A stretch of DNA of 9,834 nt from DASQBT01 sp049578545 (GTDB lineage Bacteria > Pseudomonadota > Gammaproteobacteria > Burkholderiales > Thiobacillaceae). Positions 1 to 6,953 of the stretch are shown in pieces; the stretch's first letter is position 1; every line of letters begins with the position of its first letter. Location of the stretch: positions 1-9,834 of the forward strand of contig JBAUMF010000010.1 in the NCBI GenBank assembly GCA_049578545.1. Direction: 5' to 3'. The translations under genes and the position numbers were made by a program. The notes beneath the pieces were generated by a model. It saw nothing but the letters and a program-made list of their open reading frames with translations. It ran no database searches and was not told the origin of the DNA.

Positions 1-1040
1 GCATACTTAACACGCGGGTCTTGGAAATAGGTTCTGACGCGCTTGGGAGATTGCGCCAGTTTCTGCATGTGTTCCGTTGCGGCGGCTCTCAGTTTTTCCT
101 TGGTGCGCACGGGCGCTTTCGATCCGATAGCCTGCTTCAAATCCGCGTTGAGCCGCTCTTCGGGATTCAACTCTGGGCTGTAACTGGGCAGGTAGAACAA
201 CTCGATCTTCTTCTTGTTCTTCGCCGCCCACTCCTTCACCGGTTTGCTGTGATGCACCCGCAGGTTGTCCAGAATCAGGAACACCTTCCTGCCGGCGTTC
301 TTGACCAAAGCCTGCATGAACTCGATCAGCCTGTCCGCGTTGAAGGCCTCGTCGATGATCATCCAGTGCGCGCGTCCACGGTTGGTGACCGTGGCGATCA
401 TCGACAGCTTCTGCCGCGTCCCGCCGACGGCATAGGCGACCGGCGTCTTCCCGGCTGGCGCGTAGCTGCGGCCGCGCACGTCGGTATTCACCAGCGCGGT
501 TTCATCGCCCCAATGAATCTCGGCACGCTCGGCACGGGCGCGGGTCTCGATGGCGGAGTATTCCTCGTCCAGCCATTGCTTCACCGCTTCGGGGCGCTGT
601 TCGTAGGCCTTCTTGATCGGCTTTTGCGGGGTGAAGCCCCAGCGCTTGAGGTAATTGCCAACCCCGCGCACGGAGAGACCGATTCCGCATTCCCGTTCGA
701 TCAACTGCATGACGGCGGCGCGATTCCACAGCGCAAAATCCATCTTCAATTGTTCGGGCCGCTTCTCGCAGATCAGCCGCTGGATCAACGTCTCTTGCTC
801 TGCGGTTAGCGCGCGGTCTTCGCCTGCGCGACGCCCGCGTACGCCGGGCGCCAGCGCGCTCACGCCCATGCCTTCGTTCGCGCGGTAGCGCATGACGATC
901 TGGCACACCGCCGGGTAGCTCAAGCCGATTGCCTCGCTGATTTGAACCCGGTTAAGCCCGCGCTTCCATGCCCGTATGACCTGCTTGCGCAATTCGTATT
1001 GCGCCGCCGGTTCCAGTTTCCTCGCGTCTTGTTTGTCCAT
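1..1040 (-). CDS. IS630-family transposase (3' end cut by window edge)
   Basis: This is a DDE transposase that cuts and joins the IS ends at TA targets. Reading the minus strand from the ATG at 1040 gives 346 uninterrupted codons running off the window, about the full family length, so only a few residues are missing. Residues about 1-60 form a helix-turn-helix region (RVQISEAIGLSYPAVCQIV). A second winged-helix part around 100-140 includes GVGNYLKRWGFTPQKP. The catalytic core shows D179 in WGDET, D258 in FLILDN and E295 in YSPELNPEE, the classic IS630 signature. No strong Shine-Dalgarno sequence precedes the ATG. There is no stop or frameshift in the visible part, so the enzyme may be active. 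It lies upstream of, and divergent from, the broken Rieske gene. Confidence 0.93.
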   Translation of the reverse strand, partial: MDKQDARKLEPAAQYELRKQVIRAWKRGLNRVQISEAIGLSYPAVCQIVMRYRANEGMGVSALAPGVRGRRAGEDRALTAEQETLIQRLICEKRPEQLKMDFALWNRAAVMQLIERECGIGLSVRGVGNYLKRWGFTPQKPIKKAYEQRPEAVKQWLDEEYSAIETRARAERAEIHWGDETALVNTDVRGRSYAPAGKTPVAYAVGGTRQKLSMIATVTNRGRAHWMIIDEAFNADRLIEFMQALVKNAGRKVFLILDNLRVHHSKPVKEWAAKNKKKIELFYLPSYSPELNPEERLNADLKQAIGSKAPVRTKEKLRAAATEHMQKLAQSPKRVRTYFQDPRVKY

Positions 1041-1098
1041 GCAAATGCAGACTCAATCAGACTGAAATAGTTCATATTATTTACGTGCCGGATCTATA
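1..1098 (-). mobile_element. IS630-family insertion sequence, partial (left end outside window)
   Basis: The element is inferred from its transposase. The end downstream of the transposase lies beyond base 1, so the terminal inverted repeats cannot be compared and the right-hand boundary is only a guess. IS630 elements insert at TA and duplicate it; TA dinucleotides at 1095-1098 (in ggatctatagtgg), about 55 bp upstream of the transposase start, are reasonable candidates for the junction. The DNA between 1041 and 1098 is AT-richer than its surroundings and non-coding, as expected for an IS end. The boundary coordinate is uncertain by tens of bases. Confidence 0.4.
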
Positions 1099-1213
1099 GT
1101 GGGGGGCATTGCCCGTGTGTCGGTTTGCGGTTATTTCTTATGCTTGCCCCCGTGTTACTCAAAGGGAGGCGACGTTTCTCTTTTTTGACCGGAACAAGGA
1201 GAGTATTGGATCA

Positions 1214-1924
1214 ATGGATAGAAGGACGTTCATACGTGCGTGTACGGGTAGCCTGGCCACTGCGGCAGTGGCAGGAAGCGTGATCGAGCGGTTGGCAAGC
1301 GCGGGCGATCTTGTCAGCTATGCCAAATCCCGTCTGGTGGATGGGGATGGCAACCCGATCAAGACTTCAGCACTCAGCACGACGGAGGCGTATTTCTTTC
1401 CTTATCCAATCAAGAGTGCCCCCGCTCTGCTGATCAAGCTGGGCAGCGCGGCCGATCCGACCGATCTCAAAACCGAGGCGGGTGAAGCCTATACCTAGCA
1501 GGGGGGCGTTGGTCCGGACAAGGACATCGTTGCGTATATAGCCATCTGTGCCCATCAAATGGCCTATCCCATGAAAAACTTATCGGTGATCTCCTATCAG
1601 GCAGGCCAGAGCGAGCGCGCCGGCAGGAAGGGCATGATTACCTGCTGTGCCCATGGCAGCACGTATGATCCGGCCAAAGGAGCCGCCGTCGTGTTTGGCC
1701 CAGCCCCCCAACCGTTGGCGGCCATCAAGCTGGAATACGATCCGGCCGACGCCAGCCTGTCTGCGACAGGGGTCTATGGCGGCAACCGGTTTGATGATTT
1801 CATCAAGGCTTATAAAGCCGACTTGATGCGACAATTTGGCCGTGCGGAGTACAAACAACCGGTTGACGCCACAGTTCAAGCGGTACTCTTGTCGAAATAC
1901 TCTGCTGCGGTCGTGTTCTGCTGA
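1214..1924 (+). pseudogene. Tat-exported Rieske [2Fe-2S] protein, interrupted by an in-frame amber codon
   Basis: The start at 1214 follows a good ribosome binding site (AAGGAGAG, 1196-1203). The N-terminus is a Tat-type signal (DRRTFIRAC, then a small hydrophobic stretch ending near ASA at residue 30), so the product would be a folded periplasmic redox protein. Translation stops at TAG 1496-1498 (codon 95), yet the same frame continues to TGA 1922-1924. The continuation holds both Rieske boxes, C112-A-H114 and C144-C-A-H147-G, separated by 29 residues, followed by GPAPQPLAAIKLEYD and GTYGGNRFD-like (GVYGGNRFD) conserved-looking segments. The stop precedes both metal ligands, and the next ATG (1559) is beyond box 1, so neither half can bind the cluster. 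The family is Rieske, of the bc1/arsenite-oxidase small-subunit type; the partner enzyme is not in the window. Without the amber it would be 236 residues. Readthrough, or a sequencing error, cannot be excluded. Confidence 0.85.
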
Positions 1925-1986
1925 GATGAATAGGCAGGCCAAGAGACACGCCGTCGCATGATTGATGACGCAGGCTCGGTGAAAGC

Positions 1987-2226
1987 TCAGTGTGCCTCTT
2001 GATTGGTGGCAAACAGTTGTTGCGAATGAAAGCTGTTGGCCACATGCTGGCCGTCTGAATCCGACCGAGGTTGAGGATACATGGCTTTATCGAGTGGATG
2101 ACCGACATTCTTCACCATAATGACCTCCGTCGCCTTCGTAATGGAATAGTTCCAAACTGACGCATAGGCGATCTTCTTATGACTCCAACTCCAAGGCAAT
2201 TGTTCAGCATGATGCTGGCTAAACAT
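1987..2226 (-). CDS. Small hypothetical protein (79 aa)
   Basis: I do not recognise this protein. Its support is the start region: AAGGAGGG (2240-2233 on the minus strand) sits six bases before the ATG at 2226, the best Shine-Dalgarno sequence in the window. The product is 79 residues, rich in His, Ser, Gln and Asn, begins MFSQHHAEQLPWSWSHKK and ends FATNQEAH. It has no convincing signal peptide, membrane segment or Cys motif. The DNA is noticeably AT-richer than the genes to the right, which may point to a foreign origin. No clear promoter is visible upstream. It lies between the broken Rieske gene and the TPR fragment, so it could itself be a remnant of a longer gene. Confidence 0.45.
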   Translation of the reverse strand: MFSQHHAEQLPWSWSHKKIAYASVWNYSITKATEVIMVKNVGHPLDKAMYPQPRSDSDGQHVANSFHSQQLFATNQEAH

Positions 2227-2317
2227 CAAAATCCCTCCTTAGCGCCAAGGTTCGTCGTGGAGGAAGTCGTCGAAGATTCCTTGGCCCGCGCCCGGCTTCC
2301 TCAACGCCGACAGAAGC

Positions 2318-2464
2318 ATGGCGACCTTGGACAACCTACTCAAACTTGTCGGCAGGCCGCGCGACAGCGCGTTGGTGCACTTCACGCTGGGCAATGAGCT
2401 GCTGAAGGCCTATCCGTCGCGGTGCGGCCAGGAAGAGTCACTGCTAAGTGTGAAACCCACGTAA
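2318..2464 (+). pseudogene. Fragment of a small tetratricopeptide-repeat (TPR) protein
   Basis: A 48-codon ORF starts ATG at 2318 and ends TAA at 2462-2464. Its first 32 or so residues (MATLDNLLKLV, then DSALVHFTLGNELLKA) look like the opening of a widespread proteobacterial TPR protein, whose first helices read roughly xTLxxLxKLLxxGxDSALxRFxLGNxYLKA. After that point the similarity ends and the frame stops, so the remaining TPR helices are missing. No clear Shine-Dalgarno sequence precedes the ATG. The fragment is consistent with deletion or rearrangement in a damaged stretch. The assignment rests on remembered family patterns and a short match. Confidence 0.4.
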
Positions 2465-2612
2465 CTGAGCGACGGTTTACTACTGTGAGCAACCTAACGG
2501 GCGGGCTGGCACGGGCAGCAGAACCACTCTTGTGGCAAAAGCCCGCTGTCGGATGGCATGGCGCACGTGTATGATCGCGCTTGCTCGCAGGCTGAGTCTC
2601 GCATTTACTTAG
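2465..2612. other. Non-coding spacer between the damaged region and the intact cluster
   Basis: No ORF with a plausible start or recognisable product is seen on either strand here, and no transcription terminator hairpin with a T-run is evident. It separates the TPR fragment from the promoter-like element of the HAD-UbiA gene. It may contain decayed sequence of the truncated TPR gene, but nothing is recognisable. Confidence 0.5.
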
Positions 2613-2618
2613 TATAAT
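2613..2618 (+). promoter_or_regulatory. Candidate -10 box (TATAAT) for the HAD-UbiA operon
   Basis: A perfect TATAAT lies in an AT-rich patch (gcatttacttagtataattagg) of otherwise GC-rich DNA, 69 bases ahead of the ATG at 2688. No good -35 hexamer exists at 15-18 bp spacing (GGCTGA is the sequence at 17 bp), so it would be a weak or activator-dependent promoter. Transcription would start near 2625. Confidence 0.45.
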
Positions 2619-2632
2619 TAGGCGATTGCTGC

Positions 2633-2649
2633 GCGCTCGTGACGAGCGC
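2633..2649. promoter_or_regulatory. Perfect 17-bp palindrome, possible operator or 5'-leader hairpin
   Basis: GCGCTCGT-G-ACGAGCGC is an exact 8-bp inverted repeat around one central base. It lies 15 bases past the TATAAT box and 38 bases before the HAD-UbiA start codon, where a repressor operator would overlap the start of transcription. With only one central base an RNA hairpin would have to open inner pairs, which favours a protein-binding site. There is no T-run after it, so a terminator is unlikely. Confidence 0.4.
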
Positions 2650-2687
2650 ATTGGCTTGCGGCTGCAATAGCCGAGCGCGAATCCGAC

Positions 2688-4148
2688 ATGACAACCTTCC
2701 CCAGGAAATCTGAGGTGCCAGTCACAGACAAGACCGGCGCAATCCCCATCGTCGTGGATATGGACGGGACGCTGATCGCGACCGATACCTTGGTGGAAGG
2801 GGCACTCCTGCTGTTCAAGCGCGATCCGTTAAGCGTGGTCCGCATGCTCGGTTGGCTAGCGCGGGGCAAGGCCCGGCTCAAGGCCCGGATCGCCGAGGAA
2901 GTGACTCTTGATGTGCCCCGCCTGCCCTACCGGCCGCAGGTCCTCGAGTACCTGCAGACCGCCCGCGCGGCGGGCAGGCGGATTGTGCTAGCCACAGCAG
3001 CCGATGCCAGGGTGGCGGAACAGGTGGCCGACTTTCTGGGGCTGTTCGATGACGTGCTGGCGAGCGACGGCGTGCTTAACCTGGCGGGCGAAGACAAGCG
3101 CCGGCGCCTCGTGGAGGTATTCGGTGAGAAGGGCTTCGACTACGTGGGTAATACCCTGGCAGACGTCCCCGTATGGCGTTCTGCGCGCACGGCCGTGGTG
3201 GTGGGCAGCAGTTCGAGGCTGCGCCGGCGGGTCGCCCAGGTCACGCAAATTGGCCAGGTCATCGAAAAGACTGACACGGGTCTGGTCGACTACATCAGTG
3301 CCCTGCGACTGCACCATTGGCTGAAGAATCTGCTGCTATTCACGCCTCTCGTGGCGGCCCACCGGATCACCGAGGCCGCCTTGTTTAACCCGGTAGCTCT
3401 GGCATTTCTGGTCTTTGGCCTGTGTGCTTCCGGGGTGTATTTGCTGAACGACTTGATGGACCTGGAGGTCGACCGTCAGCACCCGCATAAGCGGGAGCGA
3501 CCAATCCCTGCAGGGCGGGTGCAAATTCATCTGATACTGGCCGGGCTTCCTGCGCTGCTAGCGGCCGGTCTGGGACTGAGTTTCCTGCTGCCATGGGGCT
3601 TCGTCGTGGTGGTTGCCAGCTATCTGGTCCTGAATCTCGCTTATTCCCTCCGCCTCAAAGCCGTGCCTATCCTCGACGTACTGGTCCTGGCGGGGCTCTA
3701 CACCTTGCGCATCATCGGCGGCTCAGTCGTCACAGGTATCTGGTTGTCGCCGTGGCTGCTGACCTTTGCCATGTTTGTGTTCCTCAGTCTGGCCCTAGTC
3801 AAGCGCTACGCGGAACTCACGTTGCGGGTGGAGGAGGGTGGCCGCGGCATGGCACGCGGCTATCAGGTCGATGACGCCGAGCTGTTGTCTTCGCTCGGCG
3901 GCGCTGCAGGCTATATCGCAGTCCTGGTGCTGGCGTTCTACATCGAGAGCGGGACCAGCCACGCCCTGTATAGGCGACCACATGTCCTGTGGGCCCTGTG
4001 CGTGCTGTTGTTGTACTGGATCAGTCACCTCTGGCTTATGGCTCATCGCAAACGAATGAATGACGATCCCCTGGTCTTCGCCCTGCGTGATCCAGTAAGT
4101 CGCCTCTTAATGGCGCTCATGGCACTTGTCTTGCTGGCCGCGGTCTGA
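2688..4148 (+). CDS. HAD phosphatase-UbiA prenyltransferase fusion (polyprenyl-phosphate phosphoribosyltransferase-like)
   Basis: The product has 486 residues and two domains. Residues about 18-200 are a HAD-type phosphatase: nucleophile motif D24-M-D26-G-T-L, T103 in VLATAADA as motif II, K137 region (GEDKRRR) and the acidic loop YVGNTLADVPVW. Residues about 205-486 are a polytopic UbiA-family membrane prenyltransferase with N254-D-L-M-D258-L-E-V-D262 as the first Mg/diphosphate site and Y319-SLRLKAVPILD330 as the second. The UbiA half looks closer to decaprenyl-phosphate phosphoribosyltransferase (mycobacterial Rv3806c type) than to quinone or heme prenyltransferases. The two activities together could join a polyprenyl phosphate to phosphoribose and remove the 5'-phosphate; this substrate is inferred. 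It sits at the inner membrane and heads a three-gene run. The ATG at 2688 lacks a Shine-Dalgarno sequence; GTG 2715, six bases after AGGAAA, is an alternative start that keeps both domains. Confidence 0.88.
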   Translation: MTTFPRKSEVPVTDKTGAIPIVVDMDGTLIATDTLVEGALLLFKRDPLSVVRMLGWLARGKARLKARIAEEVTLDVPRLPYRPQVLEYLQTARAAGRRIVLATAADARVAEQVADFLGLFDDVLASDGVLNLAGEDKRRRLVEVFGEKGFDYVGNTLADVPVWRSARTAVVVGSSSRLRRRVAQVTQIGQVIEKTDTGLVDYISALRLHHWLKNLLLFTPLVAAHRITEAALFNPVALAFLVFGLCASGVYLLNDLMDLEVDRQHPHKRERPIPAGRVQIHLILAGLPALLAAGLGLSFLLPWGFVVVVASYLVLNLAYSLRLKAVPILDVLVLAGLYTLRIIGGSVVTGIWLSPWLLTFAMFVFLSLALVKRYAELTLRVEEGGRGMARGYQVDDAELLSSLGGAAGYIAVLVLAFYIESGTSHALYRRPHVLWALCVLLLYWISHLWLMAHRKRMNDDPLVFALRDPVSRLLMALMALVLLAAV

Positions 4149-4155
4149 CTGAACT

Positions 4156-5919
4156 ATGACCCGGCTTCTCGTTGGAACCATGCTTCTCACGTCCATGCTG
4201 GCGGCGTTGCAGCTGGCCATGTCCGGCGACATGGTGGCGGGCGCGGCCGCCGAAGCGCAGGCGCAGCAATATGCCGCTGACGTCCCAAAGACCATCGTGC
4301 AACTCCAGCAGTTCCGCCACACCCAGGAACAGCCTATCGGGGGGCCTGCAGGACGGCACGGAATGGCCACCCTGATCAACCTCAACCCGGTGATCAAAGA
4401 TTGGTATCTGCTGGCGCTGGATTGGAGTGATGGCACCCAGGCCTACTATCATCTGGAAAATGCAGCGCCCGCTGCTCAGACGGTAACGCTCGATCCGGGT
4501 TTCAAGGCCGGTCTGATGCTAACCGGCGGCGCTGAGCACCACCCCTGCGACTTGTGGGGCGGTCGAACACTGGTGGAGGCTGCGGCGAAGTCCACCCCTT
4601 ACGCTCCCCTTTGCAACGCCAGGCTCTATCTGCACAACCAGGCGCGCGGTCAGCGGACGTATCTCGAAGCCATGGTGGAGTTTCTCCGGGGCCACGTTTG
4701 GGGAGGGGAGAGGCTGATTAACACTGCCAAGGAGACCGTCTTCAGGAATGCCGGGCGGGAGGAAGCCGTGCTGGGTGGCCGCACGAAGTCCCTTCCAGAG
4801 ACCGCATTCATGCCTGCGCCTGCGCGGCTCAATCCTAGTGACGCCGAGCGCCAGATCAGCCGTGGCACTCTGGGCATCGCGGTGGCCGGGCGAGACGATG
4901 CCCCCCTCGCGGTGGGCCAATGGATGCCGACGCGGGATCTAGAGGGCGCTTTCCTCAGCGTCATTGCGCCTGAGGCGGTCGTGCCGGTCATCCTCAGCCA
5001 CCATCGCGACCGGGCCAATTCGCTCGACCCTGAAGAATCCTCGGCACTGGTGTATCTGATTGCCTTCGATCTGGGCCGGTTCGATCTGGGCTTCGGCGTG
5101 GGCACCGATAACCCGGGGGTCGACTGGTCGCCGCGCCCCCCCGATGCAGTGCGGGGGAAAGATCTCCCAGGCCCCGACGGTATCGACACCGTGAAGCCGT
5201 TAATCACCACGGGCATGATTCCGCCTCCGGATCGGGCGCGTGCCATGGCCGCGTTCACCGGCGGCTTCAAGCGCTACCACGGCGCCTTCATGTACGGCGA
5301 TCTTGCCCTGCGCAACCATGGGAGCCACTACGGCTTTATCCAAGAAGGTGTGGTGCTGAGCAAGCTGCAGCCCGGCCTGGCGACGCTGTACGTGCTGCGC
5401 GACGGCTCGGTGCACATGCATGCCTGGACCGAGCAGGACAACCGGCGCCTGGCGGAGGTGCGCTACGCCCGGCAGAATGGCGTTCCATTGGTCGAGTGGA
5501 GCGCCGCCGCCGGGGAGCCGGTACCCGGCGCGCTGGTCAGCCGGTGGGGGGCCGGCAACTGGTCCGGTTCGCCGGAGGAATCCTTGCGCACGGTGCGCGC
5601 CGGTGTGTGCCTGCAGCGGACCCCCGACACCCAGTTCCTGATCTATGGCTATTTTTCTAACGCGACACCCTCGGCCATGGCACGCGTGTTCCAAGCCTAC
5701 GGCTGCCATGATGCCATGCAGCTGGATATAAACGCTCCCATCCTCACCTACCTTGCAGTTTACGCCGACGGCGGGCCGGGGCCGGCGATCCAGTACCTAG
5801 TGCAGGCGATGTCCGAAGCGGACCAGAAGGTGCGAGGCCGGATCGTTCCTCGTTTCCTTGCGGTGCCCGACAACCGGGATTTCTTCTACCTTACGCGGCA
5901 CGCAGGCGGGCCAACATGA
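4156..5919 (+). CDS. Exported protein with C-terminal phosphodiester-glycosidase (NAGPA/DUF2233)-like domain
   Basis: The product has 587 residues. A hydrophobic N-terminus (residues about 4-22, LLVGTMLLTSMLAALQLAM) indicates a signal peptide or membrane anchor, so it acts in the periplasm. Residues about 40-340 form a region I cannot assign; it has two Cys (in HHPCDLWGG and PLCNARLYL) and conserved-looking text such as FLRGHVWGGERL. Residues about 360-580 resemble the NAGPA family, which cleaves sugar-phosphate diesters: G369-G-F-K as the GGFF-like motif, repeated beta-strand text, and G516-CHDAMQLDINA as the equivalent of the family's GCxDAxxLDGGGS. The GGGS part is replaced by INAP, so activity or substrate may differ from known members. 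It begins seven bases after the HAD-UbiA stop, so the two are surely cotranscribed. No strong ribosome binding site precedes 4156; ATG 4180 is an alternative start. Confidence 0.75.
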   Translation: MTRLLVGTMLLTSMLAALQLAMSGDMVAGAAAEAQAQQYAADVPKTIVQLQQFRHTQEQPIGGPAGRHGMATLINLNPVIKDWYLLALDWSDGTQAYYHLENAAPAAQTVTLDPGFKAGLMLTGGAEHHPCDLWGGRTLVEAAAKSTPYAPLCNARLYLHNQARGQRTYLEAMVEFLRGHVWGGERLINTAKETVFRNAGREEAVLGGRTKSLPETAFMPAPARLNPSDAERQISRGTLGIAVAGRDDAPLAVGQWMPTRDLEGAFLSVIAPEAVVPVILSHHRDRANSLDPEESSALVYLIAFDLGRFDLGFGVGTDNPGVDWSPRPPDAVRGKDLPGPDGIDTVKPLITTGMIPPPDRARAMAAFTGGFKRYHGAFMYGDLALRNHGSHYGFIQEGVVLSKLQPGLATLYVLRDGSVHMHAWTEQDNRRLAEVRYARQNGVPLVEWSAAAGEPVPGALVSRWGAGNWSGSPEESLRTVRAGVCLQRTPDTQFLIYGYFSNATPSAMARVFQAYGCHDAMQLDINAPILTYLAVYADGGPGPAIQYLVQAMSEADQKVRGRIVPRFLAVPDNRDFFYLTRHAGGPT

Positions 5920-6953
5920 GCGCTCACGGATGGGCGCGGCGTTTGGGTCCCGCACTATTCGGCGCGCTGCTGGCAGCGGGGAGCGCGGGTGCCCTCACCC
6001 CCCTGGAGCAGCAGAACGAGGCCATGCTGCAGGAACTGCAACAGGTCCACGGACTAAGCAACGCACAGATAGAGAGAGTGCGGGAGACCTTCCGGCGTTC
6101 GGGCTACATGGGCCAGGGCAATCCCGCCATCGCCCAGCATCCTGACACCCCGAAGCAATGCCGGGCCAGACTCAAGGGCCTCGGTGTGGATTACGCCAAT
6201 CCGGATTTCCAGCGCATCTGCGGGGCCAAATACATGGCGCCGTTGTATGACCCGTCCAAGAAAGGTGCCGAGGATGCCAAGGCCTGTATCGATCAGTTCG
6301 AGTTCCCGGATATTCCCTGCGAATACCCAGTGGTGTGGGTCAAGGCCCGTGAGGCGGCCGAGTTGTGCGAGGCCGAGGGCAAGCGCCTGTGCGATGCTCA
6401 TGAGTGGGAGGGTGCCTGCGCGGGTGCCCTGCTGGCACCTGACTATCGTTTTGACTTGGCCCAACGTGTAAGCCCCAGTGTGGCCGTGGCGCGCATGGCG
6501 AAGGCCCACAACGCCAAAGATGCGCCCTTCAAGACCTGGAGCTACGGCCCGGCGTATCAGAAGGGCATCTGTGCGGCAGCCAGCCACAAGACCCCAGGCT
6601 GCCAAGGTGGAGGCTGGAGCAAGTGCGGATCAAACACCTATCCCACCGGAGACTTTCCGAACTGCAAGAGCAGGCTGGGCGTGTATGACCTTAACGGCAA
6701 CGCTGCTGAGCACATGAACCTGCCGCTCAATTCCAGCCAGATGGCAAGCCGCGGCAGCAGTCAGCTGGGCTACACGGAAATGAAGGGAAGCTGGTTCATC
6801 TTCGACTCGTATCGTGCGCACCCCGACTGGTGCCGCTGGCGGGCGCCGTTCTGGCACGGTAGTCGGGTGATGGATCCGCACAGCCACGCGAACTACCACT
6901 TGGGCTTTCGCTGCTGCAAGACCTTAGAGCAGCATCAAAGTGCAGGCGAGTGA
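5916..6953 (+). CDS. Exported Cys-rich SUMF1/formylglycine-generating-enzyme-like protein
   Basis: The product has 345 residues. A signal peptide (residues about 1-26, ending SAGA before LTPLEQQ) sends it to the periplasm. A helical stretch follows (about 27-65, LEQQNEAMLQELQQVHGLS). From about residue 115 the SUMF1/FGE-sulfatase fold is visible: C124-IDQFEFPD, a helix ending KRLCDAHEWEGAC, G255-VYDLNGNAAEHM, G291-SWFIF, and C-terminal GFRCC. In true formylglycine-generating enzymes two active-site Cys lie near the GSF...C motif. Here C306 (DWCRWRAPF) fits the second, but the first position reads FIF, so sulfatase activation is doubtful. Fourteen Cys suggest several disulfides. The start overlaps the preceding stop (ATGA, 5916-5919). 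The last 19 bases overlap the end of the convergent minus-strand gene. Confidence 0.8.
   Translation: MSAHGWARRLGPALFGALLAAGSAGALTPLEQQNEAMLQELQQVHGLSNAQIERVRETFRRSGYMGQGNPAIAQHPDTPKQCRARLKGLGVDYANPDFQRICGAKYMAPLYDPSKKGAEDAKACIDQFEFPDIPCEYPVVWVKAREAAELCEAEGKRLCDAHEWEGACAGALLAPDYRFDLAQRVSPSVAVARMAKAHNAKDAPFKTWSYGPAYQKGICAAASHKTPGCQGGGWSKCGSNTYPTGDFPNCKSRLGVYDLNGNAAEHMNLPLNSSQMASRGSSQLGYTEMKGSWFIFDSYRAHPDWCRWRAPFWHGSRVMDPHSHANYHLGFRCCKTLEQHQSAGE

Noticed and set aside
21..809. 262-codon plus-strand ORF
   Set aside because: It is antisense to the IS630 transposase, whose minus-strand frame carries the DDE motifs; no recognisable motif in the plus reading.
502..906. 134-codon minus-strand ORF inside the transposase
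   Set aside because: It is in another frame than the 1040-to-1 transposase frame and is Arg-rich out-of-frame text.
1109..1213. Upstream extension of the Rieske frame to an ATG at 1109
   Set aside because: It would bury the Tat signal 35 residues in, whereas ATG 1214 has a ribosome binding site and places the twin Arg at residues 3-4.
1559..1924. Separate 121-aa gene starting at ATG 1559
   Set aside because: It is the in-frame continuation of the Rieske gene after the amber codon; it lacks the first Cys-x-His box and has no ribosome binding site.
4650..5270. 206-codon minus-strand ORF
   Set aside because: Shadow of the NAGPA-like gene in GC-rich DNA; Arg/Ser/Pro-rich text with no motif or ribosome binding site.
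5200..5709. 169-codon minus-strand ORF
   Set aside because: Antisense to the NAGPA-like domain, whose plus-strand frame has the recognisable motifs.
6054..6605. 183-codon minus-strand ORF
   Set aside because: Antisense to the SUMF1-like gene; no domain recognised.
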